From the NCBI GenBank assembly GCA_023376005.1, contig CM042157.1, positions 92,571,249 through 92,635,248 on the forward strand: a DNA stretch of 64,000 bases, given 5' to 3'. Shown here in pieces: positions 59,104 to 64,000 of the stretch (position 1 is its first letter; each line of letters begins with the position of its first letter). The notes under the pieces are model-generated. The model did no database searches and was not told where the DNA came from. It saw only the letters and a list, made by a program, of their open reading frames with translations. The position numbers and the translations under genes were made by a program. The DNA comes from Doryteuthis pealeii (taxonomy: Eukaryota > Mollusca > Cephalopoda > Myopsida > Loliginidae).

Positions 59104-59403
59104 TTTCCCACAGTCCTCCAGGGGCGGAACCCCCGGACGCCGGATGTGTGATTCAGCCACTGACCGTGTGTTTGAATTTAATGCGTCCGATCCCAGGGGG
59201 AATCCCCCCAGCGCAATAACTGCCCCTTGATTTAAAGGGCAGGGCGGTTATTGCCCAACGCCTAAGGCACCCCACTTGAGAGGGAGTGCCGAAGAAATTT
59301 GACGCAATTTTTTCTTCCCACCCTATGACTCGCTTGTGGGTGGCCCACGTTAAAACAAGCCTTCATACCCACCCATTACAAGTCGGTATGAGCAAATACC
59401 CCT
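59104..59403 (-). mobile_element. GC-rich structured retroposon, reverse copy
   Basis: Reverse orientation, near full length. The hairpin GCCCCTTGATTTAAAGGGCAGGG, GACGCAATTTTTT, GTGGGTGGCCCACGTT and the GCAAATACC end are present, with many substitutions. Confidence 0.7.
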
Positions 59404-59746
59404 CCAGTGGTTAAAGAATCCGGGGTCAACTTGTATTTCTTATGAATATACTTAATTTAACCTCCTCCTATTTTGAATTTCAAAAACATTGATTCCAAAT
59501 CTACATACCGTCTCTTACACAACCGTCAAAAATCGACGCTAACTTATCCAATATACAAGAAACGCTCCTCAACGACATTGGTATGCATGGACATTTAAAA
59601 CTGTCACAACGCTTAGAAAAGTTCATCAACCGAAAGGATTATTATAAAAATGAAAATACAGTCCAAACATTTAAAATGCCTTAAAACATAATAACAATAA
59701 ACGAAATATTCTGTGATTCAAATATTTTCAGACTTAATCTCTCTCC

Positions 59747-59846
59747 NNNNNNNNNNNNNNNNNNNNNNNNNNNNNNNNNNNNNNNNNNNNNNNNNNNNNN
59801 NNNNNNNNNNNNNNNNNNNNNNNNNNNNNNNNNNNNNNNNNNNNNN
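59747..59846. other. Assembly gap, 100 N
   Basis: Exactly 100 N, a conventional unknown-length gap. It lies where the inner end of the inverted repeat should be. Confidence 0.99.
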
Positions 59847-60650
59847 AAAAAAGAGAGAATTCAAAAACGCAGTTTTTAAATTTCTTTTAAAAAGTTTGAG
59901 TACAAATGTAACTCTTAATTGACGGTCAAATTTGTTGTACATGTACATGATAATTTGGCAATTTACACTTACCCTCAGGGCAGTCGTACTGTTGTTGCAA
60001 CTCAGACATCGAGGTTTTCGTCTTGCCTTTCGTTTCGCGTTTAGATTTTAGTTTAAGATTTTGTTTTATTTTTCAAGTCTGTAAATAAAACCTGGAAGAA
60101 ACAGCACAAAATATTTCCAGTAAGTAGATGATAAATCGACGTACAGTAATATCCATAAATAAGAACATCCTTACCAATTCTTTTTAAATAATCAATCAAT
60201 TTTCTTTAAGATACCATAATTTATCATTCTGGTGGCAACCATTATACAATTATAACGGATTTTATTAGGTATTATTTATCAACCAAACTCTACAGCATTG
60301 AAACGATATAACCAAATAAAAGTGCAATATTTCTGTAACCAAAAATAAAATTGCATTGTATATATAAAGGATATACTTCAATCGTTATATTTCCTTTTTT
60401 TTTTTTTTTTTTTGGTGAGGATATTTTTGAGTGGTCAGTTGTCAGTTTCCTCTAGTAATTTTTTTCACTGTTTTTACGCGGAAAAGTTTCGAAGTATTCC
60501 TCGTTTTATTCCGATAAAGAAAATGACATTATATTACGAGAAGATAAATATTCAACAATTTGTAAATGATTCATCATTAATATTTCAATTATAAATATGA
60601 CCATAAATAAATGAGATTTATATATATATATTATATATATATATATATAC

Positions 60651-60688
<38 letters not shown>

Positions 60689-60787
60689 GAGAAGGATTTT
60701 AAACGGACTGAAATAACAAGGACTACCACTCGCTTTTCTCACTATTCTGTGATAAATAATTTCTTATCACCTTCCACATACCAACAA

Positions 60788-60839
60788 ATGCCCTGAAGAT
60801 GATCTAATTATTAGATCGAAACACTGCAGCGTCGGCCAT
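60788..60839 (+). ncRNA. Hammerhead-like motif with GUC cleavage triplet, right arm
   Basis: This is the mirror of 48029-48080, with a cleaner helix II (GAUCUAA/UUAGAUC), CUGAAGA, GAAA, the same CUGCAG palindrome and GUC. Helix I is AUGCC with GGC(C)AU, so here the extra base sits on the other strand. Confidence 0.42.
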
Positions 60840-60904
60840 AAACTCACCACTTACACATTTAAACCTGTGTTTTTTCTTTTTCTCATATACTTATATATAT
60901 ATAT

Positions 60905-60944
<40 letters not shown>

Positions 60945-61239
60945 GAATACATTTAGTATGTCTAAACCATAGCAACCATGAGGCAACTTGGTAATCACTC
61001 AAGAAGACCTTACTATGCATCTATGAACAAATATTCTTCCGTAGTATCACTTAGTCGGTAGTGAGACAATTTTAAATACGCATTCACAATGAAATTGGTC
61101 AGATTTTTATTAGACTGTAGAAAGTATTTGAATGATCAAAAAAGCTCACAGGGTTGATTTCGAGAGCAATGACCAGCAATAAAATGTTGGTAATATATTG
61201 TGACAGGAAACATGAGGCGAGTGGTGGAAATGGCGACTG

Positions 61240-61790
61240 GCAATTGAGAATTCCCGGCTAGAACATACAAATCGTCGTCAAAATTAAAACGGAAAATTTT
61301 GACGACGATTTGCAACACATCATCAAACTAAATTTTGAAATTAAAATTAATTTTAAAATCCGATACAAAATGATTTTAAAAATCCCAAAAAATCTCACAA
61401 ACTTTTCTTTTTAAATTAAAAAAAAAATTCTCTTTTTTATTTATTTATTACTTTTTTATTTTATTCATTTTTTTTTTCTTACTTGACTTTTTTCTTTTTT
61501 TTTTTTTTTTTTGTAAGTTAGTAATTGTCTTAATTTCATTCGTTTAACGAATCTTGAAATATTTTTTTAAACTGCACATAAATATTTCTAAGTTTAGAAA
61601 ATTTTCAAGATTCGTTAAATAAATGAAATAAAACAATTACTAGCCTGACTTACAAAAAAAACGTTCAGTATTTTGAATCGGATTTAAAAAATTAATTCTA
61701 ATTTGCAAAATTTAGTTTGATGTGTTTGCAAAATCGTCGTCAAAAAATTCCGTTTTAATTTGACGACGATTGCAAGTATAACCGGGGAAT
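61240..61790. mobile_element. Foldback element with AATCGTCGTC termini, right arm
   Basis: Mirror of 47090-47610, with the same nested hairpins. Confidence 0.7.
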
Positions 61791-62194
61791 TCCCTACTTC
61801 AAGAACTTAAGTGCATCCGTATATGTCTGGCCTGGAGAGGAGTGTAGCGGAAGTGACTGGGATACTGAACTCGCAGCCTCCTCGTCACGGGGAGTGGCTC
61901 GTAGGCAGACTAGTATCACGCGTGTTGAATTGCAAATTCCGCACGGGTCGGGCAGCGTGTGATTAGCACGGATGTAAGATCGTGGGGTGGGCATTTACTT
62001 GATATTAAGTCCTACCTTCACACAGAATGGAAGGTTGTGTTTGTGATCTCTAAAGTGAAGTGTGACGTACGTTTGAGTGAGTAACTTTTTTAATGGATTG
62101 AGCAAGGACTACTGTGAGTGTTGCGAAAGGGGACTTTTGCGGTTGAAGAAATGATTATATTGATTGCGATCGATCGTCACTTGAAACAAACAAT

Positions 62195-62345
62195 TAGATA
62201 TATGTATTTACCCAACCCCTCCGCAACGGATAAACGGGACACAATGTCAATTAGTAAGCGGAGTAAATATCATTTGGATTCAAAGTTTTCCTTCTCCTAG
62301 ACTGGTTGCCAAACTAAAAACTAAATAACCCATTCTGTCCTTACT
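62195..62345 (-). mobile_element. SINE family T 3' part, right arm
   Basis: Mirror copy of 46530-46672 in the other arm of the inverted repeat. Confidence 0.65.
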
Positions 62346-62409
62346 ATTTATTTATCTTTTTGTGCTATCATTAGGTTTGACGCAGATTTGGATTTTGAGT
62401 TCTATTTGT

Positions 62410-63025
62410 GATTCACACTTAGTCAAACGCCCTGTCGGCTGGGGCGTTAGAATGCACCGACTGCACCTCTGCAGAGGGGTAAGACTCCCCCAATGGGGCC
62501 ACCTGTAGGCCATGGGTGGCGACCCGTGATGCTTAAGGATAGAACCCAGGTGGTTGAGCAATTCATGACTTGCAATATTCCACTTTGGCCGTATCTTGGG
62601 CTAGACGGGCGGTCGGAGAGGCCCCCTCCGATCAATCGGCTGGTCATGTCAAGCACTAGCACCTATATGATTTTTCCAACCCTATTGCCCTTATAGCAAG
62701 CCCCAACCCCTTTTTATCATATGGGTACTAGAAGGCAGTGGCTGATGGTCTACATGTCCTGGGAATGACGTTAAATTCTATCTGATGGTGAGGTTCCAGT
62801 TCTGGAGGTTTGGGAATGTGGAGCACCCGTTCATCACCATTGCTCCCTGGTCCACTCTGACCCGGAGTGGTAATACCTGTTAGGGTCCCATCTATGGGTT
62901 AAATATAAAACATGAGTTTATAAACAAAATTGTATTATCCATTAAAAATGAATTTATTTCACAACTTTTATCGGCATTAAATGACCCACCGAGATTGATA
63001 TGGCGTAAAACAAAACAAACCAACA
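62410..63025 (+). mobile_element. Family P retroposon, right arm
   Basis: Full-length copy in forward orientation, the partner of 45855-46442 in the inverted repeat. Confidence 0.8.
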
Positions 63026-63129
63026 CTCAGTCAAATACATTTATAATCATCCAAGATTATTCAGTTGAATGTAAATTCTTAAAGATAAACTTGAAAGGAA
63101 TCTTTTTCTCGTTTCTCTGAATTTTTTTA

Positions 63130-63640
63130 AGATGAGGTTTACTAATTTGGATTATTTGGATTATTCGGACTATTGTCCTCATCTTTATTGTTATCTACAC
63201 AACGTTTCGGCTAATGCGCCCTCATTTGGACACCTTGCGTGGTGGATATGGCGTTGAGTTAATACAGTTCTAAGTGATAGTTATCTCTAGGCTGCAGGTT
63301 TAATCCAGGCTAAGTGCGACAGTAACATAGAATAATTAACACAGCTTAACACTTGTATCCAGTCATGTTTTTTAGGGAATGAGAACAGTCTATTCCCGTG
63401 GATTGAATAAAGGTTTAGGTTCGAAGTTCCACAAATGCTCCCGATTACGACAAGAAGGTCCCCGAGTTCAAAGAAAAGGTTCGAGAGGAGGTCCGAATTC
63501 GAGAGGGTTCCGAATCCGACAAGAATACCTGAAGAGGCCAGAGGGCACATCGCCGAAACGTTGTGTAGATAACAATAAGATGAGGATAATAGTCCGAATA
63601 ATCCAAATGAATTTTCTCGTGTTTAAGATTAACATTGATC
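63130..63640. mobile_element. Inverted-terminus repeat, right arm
   Basis: Mirror of 45240-45760. Confidence 0.6.
63525..63566 (+). ncRNA. Hammerhead-like motif, GGCC/ACGU class, right arm
   Basis: This is the mirror of the 45.3-kb motif: AUAC, CUGAAGA, GGC...GCC hairpin, GAAA, ACGU, U, GUGU. Here the extra A before helix II is absent, so GGC pairs GCC directly at the core. It may differ from the other arm by sequencing error. Confidence 0.42.
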
Positions 63641-64000
63641 ACGTAGTTTTCAATCATATGTCCAACCTAAAATTCTTTTAATTAGTCTCGTTACTTTCTA
63701 TACAAGGAGTTTGTTGGAATATTTTGTAATATAAGGTGTGCTGGAGCCCACCACTTACATTTATAGACTCTTCATAGGCACGTGGATTCAATTGATCAAT
63801 CAACATGCTCGAATACGTGGTTGGTTAACTATCTAATGGCCTTCGGTGAAAGGTGTTCAGTTGCCCGTGCTTAACACGAACGAACGGATCACCAACACAA
63901 GGATTCTGCTTAACACAGAGGAACACGAGGGTTCTACTTTACACTGAGGACACAAGGATTCCACTCAAAATGGATCAAATTTAATGGCACAATGGAGCCT

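Larger units (their letters stand above)
59860..64000 (-). repeat. Right arm of the 4-kb inverted repeat (open at window end)
   Basis: Reverse-complement partner of 44876-48945. Pairing still holds at the last base of the window and up to the assembly gap on the inner side, so both ends may be longer. Confidence 0.92.

Noticed and set aside
59713..59948. Frames across the N gap
   Set aside because: They exist only because N was translated as X.

Overview
This is an AT-rich, intron- and repeat-dominated stretch of a metazoan nuclear genome. The introns are long, GT-AG splice sites are canonical, and there are SINEs, LINEs, Ty3/Gypsy, mariner and Helitron-type elements plus many long AT, GA, CA and ATT microsatellites. 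The secreted EGF/VWA protein and the LINE C-terminal motifs suggest a lophotrochozoan, most likely a mollusc. That placement is inference; no rRNA or mitochondrial marker is present.

One host gene is recognisable, on the + strand. It starts near 20.66 kb (TATA box, ATG at 20712, signal peptide) and continues through exons at 29.2 kb (EGF-like), 34.1 kb (short Cys-rich optional exon), 37.8 kb (VWA domain with complete MIDAS), 39.5 kb (EGF-like) and 42.2 kb (second VWA, reading frame broken). A weak candidate last exon lies at 54.2 kb. The main exons have matching phase-1 boundaries, as expected for extracellular modular proteins. Two possible minus-strand exon sets of unknown function lie at 2.8-3.3 kb and 32.6-33.5 kb; the latter holds a 180-bp in-frame tandem duplication.

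The rest is mobile DNA. 0-20 kb: LINE remnants, tRNA-headed SINEs, a GC-rich structured retroposon, Helitron-like elements, palindromic AT arrays and a 30-bp minisatellite. 21-30 kb (intron 1): the same families plus nested insertions with readable target-site duplications. 29.7-32.1 kb: LINE and Gypsy fragments and a 200-bp-arm hairpin. 40-42 kb: LINE pieces, then a duplicated intron segment that encloses an almost ideal type I hammerhead ribozyme on the minus strand. 43-48.9 kb and 59.9-64 kb: the two arms of an inverted repeat of about 4 kb, each containing retroposon, SINE, foldback and hammerhead-like elements. Between the arms lie a decayed Ty3/Gypsy element with LTRs and a 5-bp target duplication, more LINE fragments and a 100-bp assembly gap.

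The most interesting signal is a recurring hammerhead-type motif: CUGANGA, a hairpin, GAAA, then a short palindromic helix III. It appears at a dozen or so places in several unrelated sequence contexts. This fits ribozymes spread by Penelope-like elements or animal retrozymes. From about 42 kb onward the sequence has many single-base indels at homopolymers, so some broken frames there may be assembly error rather than biology.
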